Assembly: GCA_013397435.1 (NCBI GenBank)
Contig: VZRG01000867.1
Coordinates: 147,436 to 211,435 of the forward strand
Length of the DNA: 64,000 bases
Source of the DNA: Erythrocercus mccallii
Taxonomy: Eukaryota; Chordata; Aves; Passeriformes; Dicruridae
Direction: 5' to 3'
In this document: positions 26,201-38,585 of the stretch, piece by piece
Numbering within the stretch: the stretch's first letter is position 1
Layout: the number at the start of each line of letters is the position of its first letter
The notes under the pieces: generated by a model
What the model was told of the DNA's origin: nothing
Seen by the model: only the letters and a program-made list of their open reading frames with translations
Databases searched by the model: none
Position numbers and translations under genes: made by a program

Positions 26201-27573
26201 AGAGCAAAGGAGGCAAGCACAGGCTGGAACTGTACTAAAGAGCTTGGGGATTTTTAAGCCCAGGCTTTGCAAGCCTAAATTGAAGGTTCTGTTATTACAT
26301 TAATGATAATTAATTAGTCCTGGGGGTGCAGGCACCACACCATCCTGGCCTCTGCCTGGCAGAACCACACCTCTCAGCTCTATGGTGAAATGTAACCAGG
26401 CTGGCCTGCGGACAGTTAAGTTCAGAGCTTCCCTGAAAAGCATTACAAACCTCTGTGTTCTTTCTCACTTCTTAGTATGGTGAAGGCAGTGGCATGTCCT
26501 AATTAAGTATCAAGGAGGCATTCAACTTCCCATGCTCTTGAATGCATTTGATCTCACATTGTCCACTTCTGCATGTTAGAGTGAAAGGAGTGGGCTAGAA
26601 AGCAGGAGGAGCAGGGACTGCTTCCTCCCAGATCCCCCCAAATGAAGCAGTTTCTCAGAAGAGGAAATGGTCTGCAAGGAGCAGATATGATTTTGCCATG
26701 AGGCAGGGTAAGAGAGACGAGGATTGCAGTGGGTGTCAAATTCTTTACCCACTCAGCTCCAGCTGTGGTAAAACTGGTGGCTGTGCCCATGTATTCCCCA
26801 CTGAATAGAGCAACTGGGCACCATCTGCACAGTGATTATGAGTAAAAACACTCCTTGCCCTGGGTGCATGCACACACAGCAGACCTGATTAGGAGCCAGC
26901 TGCGAGAAGAGAAAGGAAATGCCACTGGAGCTGGCTGTGCCCAGGGAAGGGATGCTCTGCAATCAGGGAGAGACAGGCTCAGGATGTCTATAGGAGTGAG
27001 GAGACATATGCTGCTAAACCAGGGGAGCAAGAATTGTGTGCATGGCTCTAAGAGGTCCAGAGAAACGTCCCTGGTACACAATAAACCAGAGCTTCCTTCT
27101 TGGCTGCCAGTTCCTCATTTCTCTTCATACAATTATAGACATTTAACCCCATCAGTTTAACACCCTCTAAGACTTTTGATGGCTGGGAAGGACCCACATC
27201 CTCTCGCCCAATTAACTTGTGGCCATCATTCAGTAACTCATCCCAAACAGAACCCTGTTTGCTCTGCACAGCTCAGCCTGGCAGCTCATTTAGGTGCTCC
27301 TCCTGCTGTGGGGTTCAATGACATCTGCACAGGCATCAAACAGTGGACCAGTTCTACTATTCCTCACCCTGCACTTGGGCTGCAGAGCAGTCACTGTCCC
27401 AAAACCATCTTTTGTGGACCAGACTTTACATATCTCACTGGGCTAGACACTACCTCATCTTCTTAGTGATTTCAGTGTGCTTCTGCTTCTCCTCTCTTGC
27501 CTTTCTCCAGGACATCTTGATTATGGAAATTTCCCTAACAAAATGCTGAGCAGAATTGCAAAGTCAAAGAATT

Positions 27574-27640
27574 GCAAAAAAAAAAAAACCCAAACCAAAA
27601 CAAAACAAAAAACCAAGAAACCAAAAACAAAATAACCCCC
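27574..27640. repeat. A-rich low-complexity tract
   Basis: A pure A run is followed by CCCAAACC, AAAACAAAAC and AACCAAG-type units. The tract is simple sequence with no attached retroelement that I can identify. Confidence 0.7.
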
Positions 27641-30600
27641 ACAAACTGGGGGAAGAGGAAATAAAACCTATCCCATTTCCAAGCATGGCTTAAAGCTGCT
27701 TGCCATCACTGCCTGAGAGTGCTCATGTCGGCTGTCTGCTTACTTCTTGAATTCCCTCTACAAGTTACTCTAGTCAGAGGAAAATGAAAGTGACAAGCAG
27801 TGCTGACGTGTTTGTGCTCTGAAGAGGACAGGGGCAAAGTCCTCTGTGAGGTTTTAAAAATAGATGCGCTGCAAAGGGTACAAAAAGATGGACTAAGAGT
27901 TTCTTTCCCCCACATGCAGCTTCTATAGACACTCTGAATGCTGATAGAATCACCACATGATTTACTGTATGTGTTTAACTAGGATAGCAAGACACACTGC
28001 TGGGTGACAGTCAAAATACAAGTATTTCATGGTTTGAAATCATTATCTAATCAGCTAATCCAACACTGCAAAAAAAATCATATACCTTTTGCCTTTATCA
28101 CTTGCAGAGTTTCCTGACATATTTGCAGTAGAAAAATTAACACATCAGTTACTGCAAATAGTTTTGAGGTATGTATGACAGACTAAGAACTGGAAACACT
28201 GCATGGATTTGTTAGTATTTGGCTGGGCTTTTCCCCTTTCAAGTCATCCTTCTAAGCTTCCTGTAAATACACACAAGTCTTGTGGTTTTTGTCTTCCTCT
28301 GTAAAATAATAGGAACTGTGCACAGTATCACAAACACTTTAACCAGTCAAACACACAATTAACAACCAGTTTGTATGTTTTGTCTGCAATTTTTCTCAGC
28401 AGCAGCTTTTATGGAGACTGTTGCACAGTCTTGGCTTGCAAGATCAGATTTGCCAAGACAGTTACAATTAATTGGAAGTTTTTCCTATTGCTTCTAAAGG
28501 TAGTTGAAAGAAATTATATACCCAGCTCTGCCTACTCAGAAGAAAGCATTGGCAATTCTAAGGAGGTAGTGTCCACTTTATTTAAATAAGTTTTTATCAT
28601 GGTTAGTAGAAGGCTGTACGAGGTAAATTAAATTTCTTATCAGCATTAAGACAGAGACAACTGTTGTGATAGGAATTCAATAGCATTATATTTAAATACT
28701 TATTTTGCAGGGAAAATATATCAGTGAAAAATGAAAAATCCTCCAGTTATCAAGTACTCAACTAATGCATACTAAAAATGCGAAATACACCCAGGAAATT
28801 CACTTTAAAAATACACACTGCACTCATTCATCACAGTAATTCATCACAGTCACTGGTGGAGTATACTCTAAAGGGAATTTTTGTTTTCAGCACCTTAATC
28901 CTAGGCTACAAAATAAGAGCTGGTTTTCTGAGATACTCCAACCAGCCCATGCACTGGGGAGACCAGCAGCAGTATTTCTCCTGGGACTTTGGTAGTCCTG
29001 CAGCAATTGACTGATGTTCCCTTACCTACACACCACAGCCAGCCCCTCATCTGAGGTTTTTTTAACAGGTTCAGATGTTTATATTACTTCTGTGAAGTAT
29101 CACACATAGCAGAACTGATTCCTACCCATGGATAGGTCCAGGGTATCAGTGGAGTTGACCTGTCCTAAGTGTGAAGAGATGTTTTCTACTTTTGCATATC
29201 ACATAGTCCCAGAAGAAACAAAAGAAGTTCCTGCACCTGCTTCATTCCTAGAAAGGAATCTCATCTTGGGGTGCTGGAGAACAGCAGATGACATCCAGAG
29301 CAGGAAATTAATTATTCCCATTATTAGTGACCAGAAAAATTATTATTTCTATAAATGTTTCCAGAGCATGCACAAATATACTCGTGTTTGCATTAACTGT
29401 AGCAGAAAGCCTCCCCCACCTGCAACTACAAAAAATTAAATTAACCAAAAAGCTCCAAATTCTGTTGTAATAGGCCAAAGATTTGTTGAAACTCTGGAAA
29501 CTTCACACAAAAGCTGGGAACAAAGTTCAGAGTCATTTACTACCCAGAAAAAATAGTGGCATTGCACATTACAAACTAGTACTTTAATGAATGTAGAAGA
29601 GAAAAAAAACCCCAATATCTGGCAGAAGTCAGTGTTATTTATCTTTTTACATGAGCACTAAGAACAGAATCCCTTTCTAGAAACACGTGTTGGCTTAAAT
29701 TCCTTCAACATCATGTTTTTTCCTAGCTACATTTGGCTCTTTGCATTATTCCTTGATAAACTTCTTGTTACTCACAGGTATTTTTAATACCCAAATATTA
29801 CTGATCATACTTACCCTAAAATTTTGACAACAAATTCCCATTTTAATCTATTAGGCAGTTTATTTTTGCTGCAGGAATACACTTCCCTTTTATCTCTCTC
29901 CCAAGTAACACCTCTGTAAATTTTCTGTTCTTTCCTTGACTCCTTCGGAGGAGCTTAACTACCCACAGGTTATATTTTTCTTCCAAGAGTGTCAGTCTTC
30001 TGCTTGCTCAGTTGTGATAGATTCAATCTAAGCAGAGACCTTTCTCTTAGCAGGAGATTTTCAGTCCCACAGTACAGGGTACAGCATCTCTCTGATCACA
30101 CTGCTGACTGCGCTGTTCCCCTCTGTTTCTCTTTAGGGAGGATGTCCTTTGTGAGTAGGCATTGCCTGGGTGTGTTTGCATGGGTTTCCACCCCACTGAC
30201 ATCAACTTCTAGCTCCTACACCAGAAATCCCTTTGGTCCCAAAGCAAGATCTGCTTCTCACCTACTCTCTCTGTCCCTGTAATGAACCAAGTATGTTCCA
30301 GCACTTAATTTTTTTAGCCAAACAGTCCTCAAGACTGATCCCTACACAAGCAAACAGACTCTCCCCTGAGACCTCCACCGCTGCATTTATCCTGGAGCAA
30401 TGTTTGTAATGATACACTGGCAAATTTCCTCATCCATATATTATGCATGAGATGAGACTAAGCATGTTCTTGGTAATCCAACCTGTCAGTCTTAAATCAT
30501 CTAGATTAAATAGATATGTCTGCACTCTCTGAAACATGCATGCAAAAAAAGCTCTAGGAAAAAAAAAAGAACAGTCTTGTGCCAATACTTGAGGAGGCAG

Positions 30601-33600
30601 GGAGCATCTTTATCGCCTAGGATTGCTCTGGACACACAGAAACTCAGAGGAAGCTCACTTCAAAATCAATGTGTTGCTGCTGCCCTAAGTGACAGTCATA
30701 TATGGCCTAGGCTGCCCATGGAGCAGACTCACGACTGGAGGGAATGTAGTCAGAGCTCATTGCCTGCCCAGTGGGAGATGCTGCACCAAACAGTGCACAT
30801 TCCTTCCACCCTCCCTTCCCCAGGCTCTTTAGGGATCGGGGTGCCTGGAGAAAGGAAGATGTTTGGCTCCATATCTGGAGGTTTTGATTTAGGCTGAGAT
30901 TTGCTGGATGGTGCAGAATCCTCAAATGCACCACGCTGTTCTGTGTGTGCATGAAACACGTCCTTGCCTATGTCTCAGATTTGCACTGGCTCTACCTGCA
31001 CCAGTCACCCTGTCCCCTCTGGAAGAGGAAGTGAGCTATCATGGTCAGAACTGGCCTTTGGGGGACCAAGGCTTGTATTTTGTATAATTTCAAACTCTAA
31101 AACTATCTGTGAAAAACCTGAAATTATATTCCTGTTGGGCAAAATGCTCCAAATTACATTTTCTACCTAGAAGCTTTAATGAAGGAATAGTGAAATCACT
31201 GGTCACAGACAATCCCCCGGAATCTCACACTGATATCTACTCACATGTAGTGGATGAGGATATTAAAACACACACTAGGAAACAGAAAAAGGAAAGCCCT
31301 ACAGTCTGGGAAACAGCAGCACAGAAAAGACTGACCCACTCATGTAATTTCTCTTTTCTAGTTTATTCTAGCAATTTCTAGAACTTAAAAATATGTGAGA
31401 AATCTTTATTAAAAGATAAGATAAAAAGCCAAAACCTTTTCTGAAGTTGACTGTAGTCAGAGGGGGAAATTAGAAGTTTTGAAACATTTAGTCTTTAAAG
31501 ATTGATGTTTCCACTAATTTTTGTATCATGAACTTAATTATACCTCCCCACAGATTTGATACAGTTCTTCAGTAATGACTGCTTATAAAATTCTGAGAAA
31601 AATCCTTGGACAAAGTCTTTAAAGTAAAAGCTGCTCCCAGATAATTGCTATAAACAAAAACAGGCAATTATTTTTTAGAAAACTAAATTTCAGCTCATGG
31701 ATTTGTATAAAACACCACCATTTGTTCAAACCTGAATTTCCACACTGCATAACAAAATATGTTCCTGGGACAGGATGATAAATGTGTCAGCTTAGACAAA
31801 ATTTTGATGTGGCCAAAAGTAAACACTAGGCATATACTTAATTATCTATATTTATAACTTGTATTTTAACTATGTAGGACTTTTTAGATTTTCCTGACCC
31901 TACTGACGTCTGACCACCTTCAGTAATATACCACTTTAAGAAAATAATATTCTCAGTTCCTTTTAGTAGCAGTGCAGTCAGAGTGGGTGACTGACCCTGT
32001 AAACTTTGGATTGTTTTTCACCTAGCATAACAAGTGGAAAGTTGTGAGGCTTTCCTGGTCCTGGAAGGGCTTTTTCCTTTCCAGATACTTCCCTAATGAT
32101 CCATGAGCAGAAATCAGCTGCAACTCACAGCAATACTGCTGAAGAGCAGATCTTTTTCTTATGACTTGGCAAGACTGGTTTAAACACCAGATGGATCCAA
32201 AATAATAATTGGAAGAAAAGCAGTATCTTCTTCCACTGGTCCCCCACAATCTTTTTCCTGTCTCACACCTACACTCTTACAGTCACATGCTGAATGCTGC
32301 TCTTGGTAGGATGCTGGAGCACCAAGTGCTTCCCATTAAATGTGTCCAGAGATTTGCTCTGTTGCGATGCTTCCTTCACCAGCTGTGTTTAAGAGAGACT
32401 GGATTTATTTAGCTGTGCTACCTGGAGCCACTGAGCTCTCCAGTGAGTCTTCCAGGTGTTACTGGAACAACATATGAAATGGACTGCAAACCAGTGGTGT
32501 AAACCTTTATGGCACTGGGAAAGTGGGAGGGTTCTACCATGCTCAGACTCACTGTGCCTACATCCATTCTCCATTTCCTCTGGCAAAGTCACACTTGCTT
32601 GAGCCTGGAGGGGCAAGGCTACTCTAATTGTGTCTGTCTTAAATAGCAAATCCTCTTCCAACCTGTCCATTTTTATAAATGTCACATCTTCTGTACGGAT
32701 GACCTTTTCCTTTCCTGAGTTTCCTATCTGACTGGGCATGGGGAGAACTGAAGTCCGGGATTTGGTACACGGCAACATAGTAGCTCTGGGACGGCATATG
32801 CTATGGAAGTGCAGGACAGACACTCTTCTCAGGCTTCTGATTACACGGCTGGATTGCAATTATGTCTGGCACAACAATACAAATGGATGGCACAATCAAA
32901 GGCTGCGAGAAGCCGGTGAAAACTGGCGCATTACATGTTAAAGTATCCTTTACAAAAGCTCACAGATCAGCTTATTGCAGGACCAGCCTGCTGACTAACA
33001 GAAATTTATCAAACTAGTGACTAAACTAGTGACACAAACAAAACAAGCCAGGTGATATTTTTTTTTCCCTAATGGAAAATCTCTCCAAGCTCAAGTGTCA
33101 CTGAATGTTTCCCACAAGCATCTGTGGATCTGACAGAGCTGATGAGATCGTGTGGGTAACCATATAGAGAGCTCACTGCAGCTACAATTCCTGAGATCCC
33201 TCCAGCATGCCTATGACCAAGAGAGAGCATCCTTGCATGGCACCAGTGTAAAGGGAGCACATCTAGTGTCAGAAAGGACCTACAGCAAACAGACCTACAG
33301 TGTAGATACCCAAAAGTCCCAACTGGACAGGCCCTACAGGGCAGTAGATCAGCAGGTGGGTACATGGCTGCTGTTCACTTCATGGACTAACCATGTTGCT
33401 GCTTGGCTGGTCTTTGTGCTGGCTGCCCCTTCAAGCCTACAAAGGCGGTAATTACATGAAAACAGCAGCATTGCTGCCCTTTCAGTCCATTTTTGGACCA
33501 TTTTCCCTACAGTTAGAGAGCAGGAGTAGAGCAGACATTTTCATTGCTTGAGCCCAGAGATAATAAACATAGAGATTAGTCAATTCAATACTTTCAGGGC

Positions 33601-33627
33601 TTTGTGGTTTTTTTTTTTTAATTTAAG

Positions 33628-33683
33628 ACAAATTACTCTTAAGATCCAATTTTAACACAAATTACTCTTAATTTCCAATTCGT
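33628..33683 (+). repeat. Two-copy tandem duplication, 29-bp period
   Basis: ACAAATTACTCTTAAGATCC at 33628 is repeated as ACAAATTACTCTTAATTTCC at 33657. Both copies are followed by AATT-type sequence. Two diverged copies are visible, with no further copies on either side. Confidence 0.75.
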
Positions 33684-33973
33684 CCCCAACACAGCAGCAA
33701 TCAGCTCCCAGCATTGCATGAAATATGTCTTTTTTCAAGCTGTGCTGACAGTTAAAAAGTCATCACTGCTTAGGCAGTGATTTTGGACAATACCATTCTG
33801 GTTTTTCCCTTGAGGATCAAGATAAACAGATTTTCTAATGATTCCCCATAGAAATTTCAAATAGTTAAGCTAATCCTTAGTCAGCTTGTCTGTTTCTGTG
33901 GCTTCTGTGCAGCAAATTAAGACATAGAAACAATGTTTTTAATTGTGTTTGTGTAATAGAAGTCATGACACTG

Positions 33974-34571
33974 TGTCTTGGTTTGAGGAGACAGGTATCT
34001 GCCAGGGAAAGCTGGAGTTTTCTTGGAATGGAGAACATAAACCCCCTTCCCTCCAAATAATTATAATTTTGCAATTAAGGGCTTTCAGGCAAACCTTTGG
34101 TAATAGGGATGGCAGTTCTTTACTAAGAATATTGAACAATATAAGTATAGCAATACAGAAAGACAAGCAAACAAAACAAACAAAAACCCTAGAAAATCCC
34201 TGACCGAGCCAGAGACGTGACCTGACACCCTGTTGGGCAGGGTTTTAGAAGCAGTCCATATGAATCCTCCTGGAGCAGCGGATGCAGTTCTGTGGAGTAG
34301 AGATGATCTGCAGAGGAGTCCAGAGGTGGAGAAATGGGTCCTGTCTTCCTCCGGAGAAATCCTGTGGAGAAAAACAGGAAAATCCTCCCACAGCAGCAGT
34401 CAGGTCTTCCCCTCTCCGAATCCAGGAGCAAGAGAGCACACCACCCCCCCGCCTCCTTTCCCTGCTGGTCAAGCACCCATAAGCACCCAGCAATTAGTTC
34501 CCTCGAAACCCACTGGGAAAAAATTCCCACAAGCAAGGAAAGGAAAAAATAATCAAATCCAACCCCCAACA
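33974..34571 (-). mobile_element. Solo LTR of an endogenous retrovirus (598 bp)
   Basis: The element starts TGTCTTGGTTTGAGGAGACA and ends AACCCCCAACA, giving TG...CA termini. It is flanked by an exact 5-bp duplication, CACTG at 33969-33973 and at 34572-34576. The sequence resembles a frequent passerine LTR that I recall (TGTCTTGGTTTGAA..., 'ttataattttgaaattaagg...'). On the minus strand an AGTAAA near the left end may be the polyadenylation signal, so the LTR probably reads right to left. No gag, pol or env sequence flanks it, consistent with a solo LTR left by LTR-LTR recombination. Open frames inside are not viral genes. Confidence 0.82.
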
Positions 34572-34576
34572 CACTG

Positions 34577-35314
34577 GGATCTCCAGCCATTCTTTCTGTG
34601 CTTTTAGGAATATGCAACTACACACAAGGTAGTTCTTGTTTCTCCACCTTCCTATTGTCATTTCCAAAGATGTCTCCTAGGTTTCTTTTCTAAACCCTAA
34701 GGTACCACAAGAATAACAGCTTGCTTAACTTTCATGGTGGGCCAGAGTATAAGTGACAGAGTAAAATATATCCAAAGGCTTATTTTTCTGAACAGTGAGT
34801 CTTGTAAGCTTACCAAATTCTGAGGTCTATTTTCCCGAAGACGTTGATGGGAGTTAGATGTTGATTTCCAGCACCCCTGGATGCATGCACAGAACCTTGG
34901 GCTGCTCATGAGCAGTTCTGCAAATCAAGTATTTTACTTCCTCTACTTTGATAGCAAGTGCCTGAAAGCAAACAGCTGTTTTCTGGGAAGACAGTGTGTT
35001 TTGCTGGACACAGAGCAACACTTTTTTCCTAGTTCCATTTCAGGGAAACACTCTTAGTTGCATCCAAACTTCAGAGCTGAATTTGACCCAGGTGAAATTT
35101 CCTACTGGTTTTGTTTTGCCTTTTAACATGGTAATCCCCCCACATAGCCACCTCTCCCTTGGTATTTGGGTACCTTGTGGTCTCTTCTCTCTCTTTTCCT
35201 TTCCTTAGAGCTGCTCAGCTCTGCAACCAGCCACAAAGCTGCCAGAACAAGGCTGCTCTTAGAGGCTAAAAGGAGATAGAGGTATTCACCTTTTTCTTAT
35301 ATTGAAAGGCTGTA

Positions 35315-35346
<32 letters not shown>

Positions 35347-35786
35347 AAAGCTTTTCTAAAATATCCACTGCTCTAAACAGTCACTTTGGACTAAAGGATT
35401 TAATTTCTCTGTTTGACAGGAACAGTGAGGGATAAGACTGGTTAGTTTTCTTTGCATATACTGTACCTAAGGAAGGGGAGGGCAGCTTTGGGCAGTCTTT
35501 GGAGCCAGAGCAGTTGAGTCCAAGCCAGCATGGAGCAGCCAGAGACAGCCTGGATGACCCCACAGCCCTGAGACTCCTGCCCAGCAGGTTGCTGGAACTG
35601 CCTCCATTGGGGGATTGCAGAAGGCTCAGTTTTCACACAGCTTGGAAAAAAACCAGGGAGGTATCTGAGAAACCTCCAAGATCAGCCCACTTACCCATAA
35701 CATTACTGGAACAACAAATACTTCTTGCTGGAATATTTGCTAACACCCTCCTCTAGACTACACTAGACATAAACAAGCACAGGAAG
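34577..35786. other. Unassigned sequence between two solo LTRs
   Basis: No gene or internal retroviral sequence is recognisable. The stretch contains an (AC)n run joined to an A25 tract at 35315-35349. Confidence 0.5.
35315..35349. repeat. (AC)n followed by A25
   Basis: ACACACACAC runs directly into 25 consecutive A residues (35325-35349). CR1 elements do not end in poly(A), so this is not a CR1 tail. No processed pseudogene could be recognised just upstream, so a simple expanded A tract is likelier. Confidence 0.8.
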
Positions 35787-35790
35787 GACC

Positions 35791-36571
35791 TGTTATATAT
35801 GAGTGATGGAAATTAATTCGTGCTTGTTAATTATGAACAATTGGAGTTAATTCAGGCTTGAGTTATGTCACATAAAATATTATAACCAAAACTGCTCTTG
35901 GTAAAAACGAATCTTGAAACAGCAGTTTCAAGGGTGGCACCTTGGAACCAGGGTGGGGGAGACTTCGTGTTTTACATTTGTATAAACAAAAGCAGGCTTG
36001 CCAAGCCAGTTAATAGCTGTGGCCAACTCGTGTCCATTCACGTTAATCATCGAAGCTGATAACAGGACACCCGACAAGCCAGGCACCCAAATCAATAGAG
36101 AGACACTCCACTCAGAGAACTCTTTTCTACATGAAGCTGTACGCCTCAGAAACAAGACAAAGGAACCAACCCAGAGATGAAAAACAAAACCATCAACCAA
36201 GATGAGGGACAGTATCAGCCCATAAAGGAACATCAGCAGCGAGGCAGCAAGACTAAGAAACCTTTTCAGGCAAGCTGAAGACCAACATTAGTCCAACACC
36301 AGCACATCAATTTCATAAAGGAACTCTGTTTTTTCTATTGTCAGCCCTTGCCTGAGGGCTGCCAAAACCCTATAAAAACTGGACTGTCTAAGGGGAACAC
36401 GTGGACAGAGAGGGGGATGCCCAGTTAGACGCTGTCTCTCTGTTCCACCAGTGTCAGATTCCTAGGCCTGACACTCGAGCGGTTTGTATCGTGGTCTTTT
36501 TCTAAATTGTTTTATTGTTTAATAAATTTTATTTTTGTTTAATAATTTTGATTGGCGTTTCATCTATAACA
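35791..36571 (+). mobile_element. Solo LTR of an endogenous retrovirus (781 bp)
   Basis: Termini are TGTTATATATGAG... and ...TTTCATCTATAACA, so TGTTATA and TATAACA form an inverted pair with TG...CA ends. An exact 4-bp duplication, GACC, flanks it (35787-35790 and 36572-36575). A promoter TATAAAA lies at 36371-36377 and a polyadenylation signal AATAAA at 36521-36526, in the correct order for a plus-strand U3-R-U5. No primer-binding site, gag, pol or env follows, so it is a solo LTR. The 3' end, GATTGGCG...ATAACA, is shared with the LTR at 38586-39293. Internal open frames (for example 35928-36233 minus) are chance. Confidence 0.92.
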
Positions 36572-36715
36572 GACCTCTTGGTTTTGCATAAGGCTGAAGC
36601 GAGTCAGACATCAAAATGGCAACACACATTTCTATAAAGAGGTTTAAGATCACACCCTATTTAGGATTCCAAAATCCAAATGATATTTTTATAGTTTGAA
36701 AATAGCCACACACTA

Positions 36716-36853
36716 ATCACAGAATTGTAGATTGGTCTGGATTGCCCAAAGCCCCATCCAACCTGACCTTGAATACATGCAGGGATAGGGCATCCACAGC
36801 TTCTCTGGGCAGCCTGTTCCTGTGCCTCACCACTCTCACAGTAAATAATTCAT
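36716..36853 (-). repeat. CR1 LINE 3'-end fragment
   Basis: The plus strand has the reverse complement of a CR1 3' end: ATCACAGAATTGTAG, then 'gccccatccaacctgaccttgaat', 'gggatagggcatccacagcttctctgggcagcctgttcctgtgcctcaccactctcacagtaaa'. It lies between two solo LTRs and is not part of either. Confidence 0.93.
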
Positions 36854-37066
36854 AGCTTGCCAAAAGAATTTGTCAAAGGTAAACCACAATTTTCGTTAGG
36901 AAGCTGCTATGAGTGTGCCACCATTCCCCTTGTACCCCAACCGTCAACCTGTCAGTCCTCTGACCACAGCCTCCACCTACTTGCCTTGAAGTCTGGCAGA
37001 TATTTCAGCCTAATGTTTAGCATAGGCAAGTATGGCATTCAGGATATAATTCTTGTTCCTTTAAAA

Positions 37067-37127
37067 TATGTGTTTGGGGTTGTTTTGTTTGTTTTGGTTT
37101 TTGTTTCTTGTTTGTTTGTTTTTTAAC
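37067..37127. repeat. GTTT-rich low-complexity tract
   Basis: Repeated TTTG and GTTT units form a T/G-only stretch. It is simple sequence and nothing else is seen. Confidence 0.65.
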
Positions 37128-38457
37128 TTAAATGTGTTAAAGTTAAACCATTCTGGCTAAAATTGTGAAGACAGCTTCCTTGCAAAAACATTGGGAGGGT
37201 TTCAGCTGAATTTTCTGTTCCATTCCCCTGAGTGTTGGTCTGAGGAAATATTTTGATTTGTCTGTTACACTAAAACTTCCAGTGTTTATTGCTTTACAGT
37301 AACAACATTTTGAGGCAAGACGTGTCCTTCATTGTAAATTATTTGTGCTGTCATTCTCCAGTGAAAATAGATAGATAACTGATTTTGCCACAATAAGTAA
37401 TTTTGGTTACTTATTCTTTCTGGATATCACAACTTACACACATTCATATTAAAAAGAGAGTATATCAGAGAAAATGGGGGCCTTGCAGACACATACAGAG
37501 GCAAAGCAGTAAAAAACACGTCCTTGCAGACAGCGTATTAGCAGGCCTGATGGATGGCTTTTGTGATGCCCCCAGATGGTGCAATCCTGTTTTATAATAA
37601 ATTACTATTTTGTGCAGTTTATTAACAAATCTGAGCAAGAGGATATCCAGCTATTACATTTCAGGCTCTGTGCATACATTACTTTCCTGACACTACTGAG
37701 CTGTTCTCAGTTTTAATGCAAATGCTCTATGCTGCTGATCAGTGATACATTCTCTTACCCTGTTTTTCCAAGAAAAGGAGTTATGGAATGGTCTTATCTG
37801 TGAGTACCCACATAACTGCTTTTCACCCAGAGGACGATTTCAACTACTTCTCAGGGAGGACTGTATGCCAAAGCCTGAGAAAACATGTGGAAGGGTGGAA
37901 GCAGAGGGGCAGTAGAAGAATGGAGAAGAACTGTCCTACAGGGAGCCAGTACAGGCCACTGCTCCATCCATGTTTGCGTAATTCTGCTGAGACATGCAGG
38001 GAAAAATACAGGAGCCAAAAATCCAAATCTGTTGGAAAGCAGGCTTCCTTAGATGTGTTACCAACTGAAAAGCTTAAATTGCTGCAGGGTAATCATCATG
38101 CTGCTGTAAAAGGAATTAATCAAAAGGGCATGCAAATCTTTCTGAAGACTTTGATCCTTACAGCTGTAGAAATCTAAGTGAATCACTGCCATTTTCCATG
38201 TATTTTGACATGTATGGTCTCATCCCTGGGCTTCAGCAAAAGCTAGCAACTCTTTTGTGAGCAGCCTCACATTATATATTTATTTTTTAATTTTTCTCTG
38301 GAGGTGGATATAATCTCAGGAAAAATATACATGGATCTTAGAAGATTGTCCAGCAGAAATACAGCCTTTGCAAAACTTGCTAGCTGAAGGAGGAATAAAA
38401 AAGACATAATAAGCTGATTTCCAAGTATTTGCTTTTTTCCCCTCAGATACCAGTAGT

Positions 38458-38473
38458 AAAAAAAAAAAAAAAA
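38458..38473. repeat. A16 homopolymer
   Basis: A run of 16 A residues about 110 bp left of the 708-bp LTR. No retroposed gene is visible next to it. Confidence 0.8.
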
Positions 38474-38585
38474 TCCTTAAATCCTTTCTCAGAGAGGTGA
38501 ACATTTAAAAATATTAACAAGAAGTGAGAGGTAGTGTAAGAGACAGTAAAAATATTTCTCATTTACTCACAAATTAATAAAAACC

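Larger units (their letters stand above)
14611..33973. other. Flank upstream of MYRIP; no gene recognised
   Basis: AT-rich sequence with no homology I can name and no long credible ORF. The longest plus-strand open frames (20446-20841, 131 codons; 16971-17258, 95 codons) show no domain, signal peptide or codon pattern that convinces. An A-rich low-complexity stretch is at 27574-27640 and a short tandem duplication at 33628-33683. Distal enhancers could be present but cannot be seen from a single sequence. Confidence 0.55.

Noticed and set aside
29128..29439. Plus-strand ORF with CPKC and CINC motifs suggesting a zinc finger
   Set aside because: Only two Cys pairs, far apart and without family spacing or neighbouring exons. 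Taken as coincidence.
35315..35349. A25 tract as the tail of a processed pseudogene
   Set aside because: No cDNA-like sequence could be recognised upstream and no flanking duplication was found. The adjoining (AC)n run suggests simple-repeat expansion.
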